From: Heterodera schachtii
Lineage: Eukaryota; Nematoda; Chromadorea; Rhabditida; Heteroderidae
Assembly: GCA_023374025.1 (NCBI GenBank)
Contig: SIJG01000022.1
Location: forward strand, 1,319,765 to 1,383,764
Direction of reading: 5' to 3'
DNA: 64,000 nucleotides
In this document: piece by piece, positions 1 through 18,933 of the stretch
Layout: the number at the start of each line of letters is the position of its first letter
How positions within the stretch are numbered: the stretch's first letter is position 1
Notes under the pieces: model-generated
Told to the model about the DNA's origin: nothing
Database searches by the model: none
The model's input: the letters and a program-made list of their open reading frames with translations, nothing else
Program-made: the position numbers and the translations under genes

Positions 1-2932
1 AGCCCCCCAAGCATGCTTTGAAAAATGTTTTCATGAAAAATGGTCGTCCTAATAACCCCGCGGGGTCACCGATTTTTAAGGGTTGGCAAAATCGACGGAC
101 GGACACTTAAAATGCCAACAATGGCGGGGGGGGGGGGAATTATTGGGCCCATTTTCATTGGCACGGTCCTTTTTCACGTCCCCGAATTTTCAATAAATCC
201 CCGCTATTTTTGTTCCTATTTTCCCCGTTCTCATAAAACAATTTCCAAAATCCCCGGCATTTTTGGGCATTTTTCCCAGCCCTCCCAAAAATTTTCAAAA
301 AAATCTCCGACATTTTTGGACCTTTTCCCCGCTTTCCCCAAAATTTCCGAAAGCCAACCGAATACTATTTTTGCACATTTTACATGCCATTTAGGCAAAT
401 TGCGGTTTGGCGCCTCTTAGCCTTAATGGAAGATTAAAAATTGGAGAAAAAAATTTTGCCCATTTTCCCCCAATCATTTTGCCGAAAATATTTTCAACAA
501 AAGGAAGTAATTTCTTAATGCATCCAATAATTAAGGTCAGTTTTAACGAATTCTTTAATGGACCACCAAGAGTTTAGCCCCAACCCAATTTATTTTTTTC
601 TAATTGCCCTTAATTACCCGTCCCCCGAGGGCACACATTTTTCCGTTGGTTAATTAGCGGTTGACTCTTCAACCCAAAGATTGGTGGGCATTAGAAACAT
701 GAACCGACCCCATTTTCCCGCCTTTTTTTTCTTCAAAATTGGCATGGGTGTGGTGTGCCATTGTTCCGGCCGACGACGGCACGGCACACGCATTGCCCTG
801 GAGGGCATTTTTAAGCGGCACAAAAAAATGTTTGCCCCCGAGGCGCGGCGCCGCGTATTTTTGGACCGGGAGCGGCGGCAGCTGCTTCTAAGATGAATTT
901 TTCCCATCCGCCCCCAAAAGCGCGTTTAATTTGTTACTCTCCTCAAAACGATGGGCCCGGGGGGGGAGGCTAATGGGAAAATTAGGGGCCCAAGAGATGG
1001 ATGGAATGGCATCCAAAATAATATGATATTTTGGCATGAATTTTGGATTTTTTAAATTTAAAAAAAGGCACCGCCGAGGCTTTTTCAGCCCCACTTAACT
1101 TGGAGGCTCCATTTTTCAAGGAATATTTGCATTTTAAAATTTCAAAAAGAAGAGGAAATATTTGGCCAATTAGGCAAATTAATTTGTCGGCTTTTTTATT
1201 TTAAATTTTTTAAATTATTATTTATCAAAATATGGACGCAGTGGCCCACAATCAAAAATTTAGCTTTTAATTACCTAATTAGTCATAAAATCAATTAATC
1301 CACCGACGGGTGGAAAGAACTGTGACGTGCCCATCACTTAAAAATTTTTTAATTTCAAATTTAAAACAAAATTAATTGACCATATATTTTCAATGGCTAA
1401 TTGAGCATATTTGGAGCTATCGAATAATAAACCAAAATATTTATTTGGTCACTTAAAAGAAATGTTTTCCTTAATTTTTTGAATTTTGGCAATTTTTGAA
1501 TGACGTCACCGAACCGAATGAAAAAAAATTGGTTTTGTAAAATGCTATAAATCACATTAATCTTCAAAATCAATTAGCGTTTAAACAAATTTAAATTCGC
1601 TCAAAATTTAATTGGAAAATATTGGCAAAAAAATTTTTAAAAAAAATCCTCCTGTGAAAACGGCTCAATGTTTGAACTTTAAATTGAATTTTACATCAAA
1701 CACACACACAGAAATGAACAGACAAACAAACAAAAATTGAATTTTATCCCTCCGACGGATGTGAAAAGCTTTTGCTTTTTTATTCAATAAAATTTTGTGC
1801 CGTGGCACGGAGCATTCATTATTCATTTCTCATTTAATAGGAATATTTTTTGGCAAAAAATTGGGCGAAATTTTAAATTTTGAAATTTAAATATTTCTCA
1901 TAATAAATGTTAATTTAATAAATAAATAAATAATATTTATTTTTTATTTATATAATATTTCTAAAAAATTAAAAGCAAATTCAAAACTCAACTTGCCAAA
2001 AATTCCCCGAAATTTAAAATTTAAGCTTTTTTTTTCAATTCCCGCAAAAAAAAATAAATAATAGTTTAATAAATATTAGTGAAAACAATTTAAATAAATT
2101 CAATTTAAAAAATGTTTTTTTTTGTCAATCCGCATAATTAAAATGAATAAATTTAATAAAGAATTCTGCAAAAAATAAATAATTTAATAAGTGATTATTT
2201 TTTCTGGCAAAATTTTTATTTTAAATAAATAAATCATAAAATATTTTAAAATTTTTAATTTTTCACTAAATAATTTAAATTTTAGGCAAATAAAATATCT
2301 TTTTTCCGCTTCCTTTTTTTGTGCCCTGCGGCGGTGCCGCAATTTTTTCTCACGAAAATGTACAAAAAAATTGTTTTTGTCTTCATCAATTAATAATAAT
2401 GCATGTGTCTAACAAATAAGCATTGTTGGCTGAAATGATTGCGGTGAAAGGAAACTTTGGTTAATTAATTAATTTAATTTAAGTTTCAATAATTTCCCTA
2501 AGAGCCAAAATAATAGATTTAAATGCTTCAATTAAATTTACATGCATTTAAAATAGTTAATTCATGTGAAATATTTGCTTTTCATTATTATATTTAATTA
2601 ATAAAATTACTTTTCCAAAAACTTTTCGATTTCTAAATTTAATGGGATTAAATTATATATTTGCAATTAATAAATTTTGAAAAACATTTTAAATTAATTA
2701 AATTAATTTTCCAATATTTTTTTTTCAATAACAAACACTCAAGTTTTAACTATTTGTCTTATTAAAGCTCAATGTTTTTTATTTAATTTATTAAAAGATT
2801 CGAAAAACAAAAATTCTGTAAAAATAAAACAAATTTTGTTTAAAAAAATATTTTAAAATTCATTTTTCAGTTTATTCTCCGCCGACCGGCGGCGCATTTC
2901 GTCCAAAGCATTGCCACCAACGGCACCACCGA
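1..2932. other. AT-rich intergenic or intronic stretch, no supported gene
   Basis: Mostly AT-rich, low-complexity DNA. A GC-richer patch at about 740-895 is open on both strands; the + reading ends in an Arg-rich stretch with a stop at about 895. It has no clear splice sites or family match, so I do not call it. Nothing else here looks coding. Confidence 0.6.
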
Positions 2933-5686
2933 ATGCCATCCCCGCCCTCTCGTTGTTGTGCCATCATTTTGTTGATTTTGTGCCACAATTTGCCACTGAT
3001 TTTGCCCATTCTTTTCCTGGAAGACGGTGACAAAAAAAGCGAATTTTTAAAATTAAAATTAAAATTTAAATTTCAAAATATGTTTCAGACAGTTCAGCGT
3101 CAGGCAGCACCAGATGTTTTTGTGACAAAAAGGCAAATATTTTGTTTTTAAATTAATACAAAATTTTCAACATTTTTAATCCGGTATAAAATTTGAATTT
3201 TAATTCAAATTTATTTTCATTTAAAAACTTTTTAAAATTGTAACACAAAATTATTTTTCTTTTTATTTAAATAGCCAATATATTCAATAATAAATTTAAA
3301 TTAAAAAAAGCATTTTTAGTAGAAATAATCTGAAATTAATAAATTTAATATTTTTTATTAAAAAATAAATAAATAAATTGCGTTTTTAATTTTCGAATTG
3401 TGGCGGCGGTGCGCTGGTCTGTGCCGGCAAATTTTGCCTGATCGGAGTACGGCACGAGGACAGTGCCGACGGACAAGGACGATTGGACCAGGTAAATAAT
3501 AAAAATGTTAAAAATTAAAATTGACTAATTAATTTTTTTTTATTTTTTATAATTGAAATAAAATTAAATTTAATTTTTCCATTATTTAAAATAAACAAAT
3601 ATTTTTATAGAAAGATAAGGAAAGAAGTAAAATTAAAATACAAAAAAAATAATTTAATTACATTTAATTTAAATATTTTAAAATTTAAAATTCAAATTAA
3701 TTATTTTCAATTATTTTCAAAAATTATTGTACTAATTGCCATATAAAAACTAGCATTGCCTGGAGCAAGAAAGCGCATTGCCCAAGGGCAAAGGGTGCGC
3801 GAGGGATTGGCGCCAATGGTCCGAGGTGAAAATTTAAATTAAAATTAAATTTAAATAAATTAAAATATTTAAATTCCCCCCCCCCCCCCGTTTCCCCAAA
3901 GGTTTGCATTTGTGAGGAGAATTTGTGCAACACGTGGGCATTTCTTCGCGCCCAAATGGTCAAAAAAATTGCATAATATTTACCCAATTAAATATATTTA
4001 AAACCGAAAAAAACGGCACGGCATTTTTCAAGGGTAATTTAGTAATTTTAATTAATTAGTAATAAGTGATTTGGTTGATTGATATTTTTCAATAAAATAA
4101 CGAAAAAATAAATAAATAATAAAAAATATCGAAAAATACACGAAAATTTTTCGGTCGAAAATTTCAATATATTTCGAACCAATAAATTAATTGTGCCGTT
4201 CTAATATAAATTGAATTTATGAAAATTTGTTTCTCTCATCAGATTCTTTAAAATTTGTGTGTAATTTTAAACCCTTTGAAAAGTAATGAGCAATTAAAAT
4301 TTGAAAAAAAAATCAGCCAAAAAAAAATTAATTGAAAAATCCAAAAAAATCACGCTCCATCCAATTTTTTGTCATTTTTTAATTGTAAAAATAAAAGATA
4401 ATTAGTTGACTAATTGTTTTGTTAATTTTTTTTCCAGGACACGCCCATTTCCGCCGGCCCAATTTTTGGGCACCATTCCCACAGAACTGGCGCGGCACCA
4501 CTGCCACCGCTCCACGCGCAGCGTTCAACAGCTGTCGGTGCCGCAGGCGCATTGGCCACCGACCATTCGGCACAACAGCAAAGGGTCCGTTGCTGCTTTT
4601 TTGCTGATCAGACAGATCAATCAATACCTGATCAGTTTCAAAACTGATGGGGTGGAGCATGGATTCCCTTTTTTATGCAAAAAATTTTTGACATAAAGTT
4701 TATCATATTTTTTAAAACTCGGGATCGGCAATTTTCCACCGCACAAAATCCACGGCACTTTTAGTCAATCGACAAAATGGAAAAAAAACTCACATTTTAT
4801 CTTTTGTCAATCACTCTGATCACACAAAATGACTGATCAATGCAAACTCACTGTCTAGAACATTGATCAGTTTGTTAAACGAAAATATTTGTTTGATGGC
4901 CCAAAAAATTTGTAACAATGATGGGTGCCACACTCAGTTAAATCAATTCAATTCATGTGCTAAATACCGTATACTCAGCCAAATCAACTGAATTACCGTT
5001 CCGAATACCGTATATTCATTGAAAACAATCCAATTACCGCACCAAATACTACTCAGTCAAATCAACTCACATACCGTACAAAAACACCGTACACGCAGTC
5101 CAATCACCAATTTTCTTCTCTGGTCCCTGATCAAATATTTCACTGTCTGTTCTTCAGCTGCCCTCCCACTACGATCGGGACAGTGCCAATGCCAATGCCA
5201 ACCATGCGCTGTTGGCACGGGGCGAGTTGGCCAACGACGACAACGACGGCAACAACGATCCGATGGGCTTTGGCCAAGCGGAGGCGGACCAAACGGCACG
5301 CCATCGGCGCGGACCGGCACTCATCCTTCTGCTGGTCGTGTTGCCGCTGGTTGTTGGCGCATTTACAGTGAGTGCCGTTTTATAATTGCGGAAATGCCAA
5401 ATTCGAATTTTTCCAAAAACAAAAAAAAAAATCGGACGGAATGCCAAAAATATGAAAATTTTTTAAATTAAAACGTAAAGATTTATTTTTAATAATTAAT
5501 TTCACAAAAAATTTATTTTAACTATTTGCTGCTCCAACTCGCATTTTTGTAAACATGGATTATTCGTGGCACTTTTCCGAAAAAAAACATTACGCCAAAC
5601 ATTGTGCCAACATTCAAATTTCTGTTCATTTCCCTCCCCCAAAGGTGCTGCTCGTCTTTCTCAACTACCACTGCAACATGCTCTGA
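2933..5686 (+). CDS. ET-module/Ly6-like cysteine-rich single-pass membrane protein
   Basis: Eight exons: 2933-3026, 3089-3132, 3396-3491, 3754-3825, 3902-3958, 4438-4584, 5158-5367, 5645-5686, giving about 253 aa with all joins in phase. The start opens into a signal-peptide-like hydrophobic run (about residues 8-28). Residues 40-112 hold a Cys-rich domain: RCFC, then single Cys at about 48, 55, 60, 80 and 93, closing with VCICEENLCN. That ending is typical of three-finger/Ly6 and nematode ET-module ectodomains. A low-complexity linker rich in Asn, Asp, Ala and Gln follows, then a membrane segment at about 224-246 and a short tail. By family analogy it is a cell-surface or GPI/TM receptor-like protein; ligand unknown. 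Exon 2 would use a GC donor (GCAAAT), and exon 3 follows TTTTCG instead of an AG acceptor, so that join is the weakest. Family assignment is tentative; the exon chain is well supported. Confidence 0.62.
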
Positions 5687-8600
5687 TTTGATCACCATTT
5701 TGGCACAAAAAGAGAGTGATTTGATTGATGGACGGGATTTATATATTCTTTAAGCTTTTTGTCTCGCCTAAATTTGCTTTTTTGCATTTTTATTATGCCA
5801 TTGTAAAATTATGACTAATAAAATTTATATTTTATTTTTTAATTAAAAAATATTATTCAAATTTTTTTTTTTCAAAATTTAATATAAATTATTATTTTTA
5901 ATTGTCTATAAAAAAATCTTTTTAATTAAATTTTATTGTTGAAATATTATTGCAACGTTATAAAAAAAAAATAAAAAAATTTGTTTTGCAATATTTAATA
6001 TCATTTTTTAAAATATATTTTTTATTTTATCTTTTTTTGAATTATTTATATTTTTGTCGTCAATAATTTTGGTTCTTAAAAAGTGTTTTAATGTTTTTAT
6101 TTATTTTATTTTAATTTTTCAAATTCATTTTTAATTAATTTAATTTTTAAGTTTTATTTTAAAATTCACTTTAATTTCTTTCCATTTTTACCAATTTATT
6201 TTTAATTTTAAATTATTATTTCCAATATTTTCCACCAATTATATATTATTTTTGCAAAAATAAATCTCTTCTCCGTCCCCATAAAAAGTCAATTTCCTCA
6301 TAAATATTTGCATCCATTTTCCCACCTAATTTCCATAATTTTCTCCACAAAAATGGGCGACGCCGCCAGAAGTGCTTTTGTTTGCTCCAATTATTTTCCA
6401 TTTAAAACGCCAAATTAAGCGCCAAATTTAAAAATTCAAATTTCTTAAAAGTTCATCGCCCGGCATCCGCATTTTCCCCCACATTTGGTGGTGCCAATGG
6501 AAGTGCCGCCGCCGCAATATTCAAATTTAGCGGCGGCGCCGTCCGACGAAGTGCCCTTAGGCGATTTTTGTGCCGTGCCGTCCCCCGTCCCCCGCCCATT
6601 ATGCCCTCAAGCGGTCCAATAAATGATGGGGGAGGGGCGAAAAGTGTGCCGTCTTCGGCGCCGACAATGGCACTTTTGCTGCCACCCTCTCCGGCGGCTG
6701 GAAATAAAATAAAACAAAAAAAAAAGAGTGTATTCATTTTGTTTGTTTTTACTCACGGAACTCCCCCGACCTCCCACCGGCGCCGTTTTTTTTTTTTGAA
6801 GAGGATTTTGGCACGAATAAAAGTGCCATTGAATGGGCCGCCGGGCGGGTGGGAAAAAAAATAATTTATTGGCAAATTTTTATTATGAAAAAATTTATTG
6901 GGCGGGGAGGGAAGGGTTCTTCTCCACCCACCCTCACACAGTTTTGGTATTAAAAATTATTCTCCTTTTTCATTGTTTCGTTCTTTTTTTATTATTAAAA
7001 ATTTTTAATACGGAAATTTATTTATTTTTTTAATTAAAATTTTTTGATTTAACGAAAAATTGCGTAGGTTTTTCCGGCATTGATCCCGAGTCCCGAATTT
7101 ATAGATTATACATTTGAATTTCGCGATTTGTCCCGTTTTGGAGCGATTTCCCGGGTTCAAAAGCGGAATCCCAGTCTCGAGTTTCCCAAAATTGCCGGTC
7201 TCGACCCCTCCCGCTTTAAAAAAACAAATTATTTTTTGGCCATTTAAATTTTATTCCAAACAAAAATATTTTTTTGGCAAATTTTTTCCCACTGATTTAT
7301 TTCAAAAAGTATTTACATAAATTATGTTCAAATCTGGTTTTTAGAATAATATTTGCAAATTATTCAGAGGATTAAAAAAGCAAGACTTTTTAGGAAAATT
7401 TTCTTTAATATTGAAAGTCCATTTAACAAATTGCATTTTAAATAAGCATTTTAAAGCATTTAAAATTTCCATTTTTTTAAAATAAAATTAATAAACCTTT
7501 TATAAAAAAGTTTAAAATTCCCAATTATTAAAAAATAAAATTTTAAAGACTTATTTACGACATTTACCCAAATAAAATTGAAATTTTGAATGCTTTTCTT
7601 CCAATTTGTTATTTAAATGCATCAATCTTTCCCCAATAAATTTTTCTGATAAGAGTCCCCCATTAACGATCAGTTCACATTCCAACGCTCAAAATTCTTT
7701 TTCTGCCAATTTGTCTCAATTATCCCCAACCGATCGATCACTCTCCCAATAATGTTCGGCCTCATTCTTCCGGCTCTGATCAGCGGAGGGCCAAACTTTG
7801 GCACACTGATCAGTCCCAAAAAATCACCCCAACTCTATCCGATCACTCCAATCCACAATTCTTCCACTCTGATCAGCAGAGGGCCAAATTTTGGCACCCT
7901 GATCAGTCCCCCAAAAATCACTCAACTCTCTCCGATCATCCCAATCACATTCCCCAATCATCAAAAAATAAGCCCGGAGGGGCATCGACAGACTATTATA
8001 TTTTTCTGCCGTTGGCCACAACAGTTGTTGGCCCGTCGGGTGCATTTGGCCAATTGTTCCAAATTGAACAAAAAAAAAGTGGCCCAAAAAATGGCAGGGG
8101 GGGGAAAGCATTGATCATCTCATCTCATCCATTATCATCAGCAGCAGAGAAGGGAGGACGGCTTCAAAAGTTCAAAAAATCAAAGTTTTATTAAATATGA
8201 AAACAAAAATATTATTTTTTTAGTAATTTCCAACAAAATTTTCTTTTAAAAATCGAAAATGTTTTTTAAAATTATTTTAAAGCACACATTTTTCTGAATT
8301 TAGTTCATTTTCAAGCCGTTGTCTTCTCTGTTTTTCTATTTTATTTTACATTATAATAAATATTTATTTAATTAAAAATTAAATTTTTGAAATTTTAAAT
8401 TGAAAAATTGATTTCTCTTGTCCGTTTGTAAGACCCACTTCTTTTTGAATAAAAATTAGATACGATTTCAGCCCGGCAATTGGGTTAGAAATATTTTTTT
8501 GAAGTCAAATCATTTTAAATAAAATTCAAAAGTTTATTTAAAAACATTTTTTTTCGATAAATTTTAATTGAAAAACCAAATTTGGCGTTTTGTCCATTTA

Positions 8601-9000
8601 ATTTTGAAGTGTCCCCCGCCCCGGTTTCAATTTTGAAGCCAAATTTCGCCCGACCAGTCAGCTGATTGCGGCGGACTGAGGAGGAGGACATTGATCCGAT
8701 CCGATCCGCCTTCTGCTGCTGCCGCTGATCAGATCGGATGATCAAAACGGCGGCCAATCAATGCCGCCCCGATCAGAGCAGCATCAGCAGACTGATCAAA
8801 ATTTGTCCCTCTATTTCCGATCGCATTTTTATGAAATTCGAGATAAACTTTGTCTCGAGTGAGCTTTCGCCCAGAGTTACGATTGATTCGATCACTCCAA
8901 ACCCCAAAATTCTGCTGATCAAAATTCATACCTCTACTGATCAATTTTTTTTTTTTCGCCGATAGCGCATTTTCATTTTTGGCATTTCTCGTCTCCGAAA
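5687..9000. other. Intergenic region with short repeats and GC-rich patches
   Basis: About 3.5 kb lies between the receptor-like gene and the transporter. 5700-6300 is AT-rich with no features. 6440-6700 is GC-rich and open on both strands; the + reading from ATG 6498 (starting MEVPPPQYSN, stop at about 6622) could be an exon, but I cannot choose a strand. 6760-7750 shows nothing. 7700-8970 is dense in TGATCA motifs and carries the direct repeat listed separately. Confidence 0.5.
7774..7959. repeat. Two-copy direct repeat, 93-bp period, rich in TGATCAG
   Basis: Copies begin at 7774 and 7867. Each starts CTCTGATCAGC, then GGGCCAAA, TTTGGCAC, and a second CTGATCAG followed by a C/A-rich stretch. 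The copies differ at a few positions. The repeat is non-coding as far as I can see. Confidence 0.75.
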
Positions 9001-9081
9001 GAAATTTGTGCCGAGTTCCCAAAATTAGAAATTTGTGCCGAGTTCCCAAAATTAGAAATTTGTGCCGAGTTCACAAAATTC
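9001..9081. repeat. 27-bp tandem repeat, three copies, just upstream of the transporter
   Basis: Copies start at 9001, 9028 and 9055 and read GAAATTTGTGCCGAGTTC followed by CCAAAATTA; the third has a C to A change. The array ends about 150 bp before the transporter ATG at 9232, so it lies in its likely promoter or 5' leader. Confidence 0.8.
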
Positions 9082-9231
9082 CGAGAGTTTTTTCCAAGGC
9101 CTATATTCCCAGGCGCCCCCGAAAATTAAAAAAATTTCCAATTTAGAATTTTCAGAAAGAAATCTTAGAAAATTTTTATAAAAAAAAATTCAAGAAAAAC
9201 TACAAATTTTCCAAACATTTTTCCTCATCCA

Positions 9232-16277
<7,046 letters not shown>

Positions 16278-16932
16278 TGAACGGCACGGCACAAAACTTG
16301 GGCAACACTAAGCTAAATGATGATGATCTCGGCAAAATGCATAGAATGGAGTGGGGCCATTGATGAATTTTTGGTGCTTAAAATTTTGTAAATTTCCGAA
16401 TTTCCGACCCCTCACAAAAAAATTGGGGCATAATTCGATTTTAATAACACTTTTTTTCCTAGGCTACGCCTGTTTTTTCAATTTATTTGTACCCTTACTT
16501 ATGTAGAAGAATTTTATTTTTGAAAACCCCTCCCTCAAGGACATTTGTTTCTGGAATTTTTGATTTTAAATTTGTTTAAAAAATTTTCAAATGAAATAAA
16601 AATTAAATGTGCAACTTTTTCAAAATTTGGCTATATGTATATTCCGAAATAACAAATTCATAGCCATAACAGCAGAAAAAGGTCGTTTTATCAGCAACAC
16701 AACCAAATTTGAAAAATTATGAATAAATAATTAGTCGAAAAATTTGGAAAATTTGGCAAGAAAAATTTTGAATTGTCATAAAAATTTTGTTTTTTTTTGT
16801 TGTTTTTTTTTTTGCACGGTTGTTGCTGTTGCTGTTATTCATTTGTTGTTGTTGTTAATGTGTTGTAAGTGCTGTTGTGCCCCGTGCCGTGCCGTGCCGT
16901 GCACAGCGCCGCTGCCGCCGTCGCCGGAGGCT

Positions 16933-17352
16933 TTAGGGCTCCCAACGACGCCGCCCTCCGTCCCCATTGTGCCGCCCAGTGAAAGTGAGCCGCCGTTGCA
17001 TCAGTGGATAATCCACCACCGTTTTGTCCGGCACTTTGACAATGCCCACTTCGCCATATTTTAAACACAACAGGTCGTCAATATGAAGCGGAAATTGTTG
17101 CTGGTGCTGCACAGATGTGCCGTCGCCGCCGGCGCCTCCTCCCCCGCCTGTTGTGCCGTCGCCGCCGAGCCCTCGGCCGCCTGTTGTGCCGTCGCCGCCG
17201 AGCCCTCCGCCGCCTGTTGTGCCGTCACCGCCGGCGCCTCTTCCCCCGCCTGTTGTGCCGTCGCCGCCGAGCCCTTCGCCGCCTGTTTTGCCGTTGTGCC
17301 GCCGGTATGCCCAAAAGGGAGGAGAAGCCTCCTCGTTTTGACCCTTGCGCTT
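16933..17352 (-). CDS. Candidate Gly-rich terminal exon, possible tail of the astacin gene
   Basis: On the minus strand a 420-bp stretch is open from a strong acceptor (TTTTTTGTCAG, ending at 17353) to a TAA at 16933-16935. It encodes KRKGQNEEASPPFW, then about five copies of an 11-residue unit (GGDGTTGG plus three variable residues) and a non-repetitive end containing FPLHIDDLL and KVPDKTVVDYPL, with balanced composition. Its phase (0) fits a GTTTTA donor at 18954 inside the last astacin exon, after HCE. Splicing would replace the last seven residues before the stop at 18934. The same repeat is open on the + strand as Pro-rich or Ala/Cys-rich peptides; I prefer the minus reading because of the acceptor and the non-repeat end. 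It could instead belong to a separate gene. Confidence 0.45.
   Translation of the reverse strand, partial: KRKGQNEEASPPFWAYRRHNGKTGGEGLGGDGTTGGGRGAGGDGTTGGGGLGGDGTTGGRGLGGDGTTGGGGGAGGDGTSVQHQQQFPLHIDDLLCLKYGEVGIVKVPDKTVVDYPLMQRRLTFTGRHNGDGGRRRWEP
17117..17300. repeat. 33-bp GC-rich minisatellite
   Basis: About five diverged units built on TTGTGCCGTCGCCGCCG followed by a C/G-rich half. The period is a multiple of three, so all frames stay open. It lies inside the candidate Gly-rich exon on the minus strand. Confidence 0.8.
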
Positions 17353-17719
17353 CTGACAAAAAAAAAAAATTCTGTAATTTGGGCAAGAAAATTTTTGGGT
17401 TTTCCGGAAAACGCTTAAGTCAAAATGCGTCAGTGTAAAAATGCGTCATTAATACAGTATTTATAAAATAAATTACTGTAAAAATTATTATTTTTTTTTG
17501 ATAATTTCCATAATTTGGCACGAACTTTTGGGGCGCCTGGAAAACGCCGAATTATAAGTGGAAATGCGACAGTAAAAAATGCGTCATTAATACAGTATTT
17601 GTAAAGTAAAGTACTGTAGCATTGTTGTATTACAAAAGGTCAAAATTGCCTAGAACATCGTGCTCAATTTTTCAGTTAAGTTTTTTAATGGTTCAAAAAT
17701 TTTTAAAAATTTACCCAAA

Positions 17720-18050
17720 TCACTATCAAAGGGTTTTCAGAGTTGCTGATCACGAATCCGGCACCCATTTCGAGCAATTCCGAACCCCGGACCCGAATTC
17801 GAACAAAAAGTCGAAAATTCAAATTTTTCAATTTTCAGATTTTTGGTTCAAACTTTGTTAAATACACGGAAATGAACTAAAACTCATTAATGCTTTAATA
17901 AAAGATAATTAAAACCATTTTTAGACAAAAAATGAAAAATCAAAAAATTCGAATTTTCGACTTTTTGTTCGAATTCGGGTCCAGTGTTCGGAATTGTTCG
18001 AAATGGGTGCCGGATTCGTGATCAGCGACCCCGAAAACCCTTTGAAACAT
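17720..18050. mobile_element. Palindromic MITE-like element, TGATCACGAAT family
   Basis: The left arm (about 17735-17836) contains GCTGATCACGAATCCGGCAC and GAATTCGAACAAAAAGTCG. The right arm (about 17936-18050) carries the reverse complement, with CGACTTTTTGTTCGAATTC and GTGCCGGATTCGTGATCAGC. The central spacer is about 100 bp. Related fragments occur near 20785-20970, 31945-32060, 33125-33185, 44075-44200 and 46730-46990. No open frame is present, so this is a non-autonomous element. Confidence 0.75.
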
Positions 18051-18519
18051 GTTTTCATGACTTTTGAAATCATAGAAAAAATTTTCGAAAAAAGGTGGGG
18101 ACAAAGCACAGTGTTACCACTTTTTTTTACTGACGCATTTTTGGTAAAATTTTTGAAATATGAAAAATTTCAACAGCAAATTTTAATTGGACATTTTTCT
18201 TACCAAGCACTCAAAGTTGAACCATTTTGACTCATTTTGTCCTCGCACTTCGCGAAACTGCCCATTGATCTGAACGTTGACACACAAATTTTCAATTTAT
18301 AAATTGCATTAAATTTCCAAATTATTTTTCCACACTATTTTTAGGGTTTGATTATTCGAAAAATGCATGGAACTAATCATCAGTTAATCAAAGTTTAAAA
18401 TTGTAATTAAAGAAGTAAAACAGAATAAAAAAAAGCTAGGGTAGGTCTGGACCGGGACCTAGACACGGACAACTGAGTACAACTCAGTACCAAGTTCCCG
18501 CTTTTGACCGGGACCAGGA

Positions 18520-18825
18520 AATTCCCGGCTTTTTTCCCGGTTTTCCAGCCAAAAATTCCCGGTTTTTCAACCCAAAAAGTCCCGGTTTTGCCCAAAATTC
18601 CCGGGTTTTCAACCCAAAAAGTCCCGGTTTTGCCAAAAATTCCCGGTTTTTCAACCCAAAAAGTCCCGGTTTTCCAGCCAAAAATTCCCGGGTTTTCAAC
18701 CCAAAAAGTCCCGGTTTTCCAGCCAAAAATTCCCGGGTTTTCAACCCAAAAAGTCCCGGTTTTGACCAAAATTCCCGGGTTTTCAACCCAAAAAGTCCCG
18801 GTTTTGACCAAAATTCCCGGTCCCG
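18520..18825. repeat. Minisatellite of about 42 bp, CCCGGTTTT units
   Basis: Alternating blocks of TTCCCGGGTTTTCAACCC and AAAAAGTCCCGGTTTTGACC repeat about seven times. Both strands read open across the array because the unit length is near a multiple of three. I treat those frames as by-products. Confidence 0.85.
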
Positions 18826-18933
18826 ACCGACCCTAAAAAACACAAAATTTTGACTTTTCTGCAATTTTCAACCATTTTTAACTTTTTTATGGAATTGCTT
18901 AATTTTTAAACAGAAATTTTTCCATCAAAAATT

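Noticed and set aside
16744..17064. 106-codon + strand frame with a hydrophobic run and CCKCCCAPC
   Set aside because: The hydrophobic run is encoded by T-rich low-complexity sequence. The 3' half overlaps the minus-strand Gly-rich exon, which has a better acceptor and composition.
18407..18864. Frames with repeated FSTQKVPV or GLFGLKTREF motifs on both strands
   Set aside because: By-product of the 42-bp minisatellite; no splice sites or non-repeat coding sequence attached.
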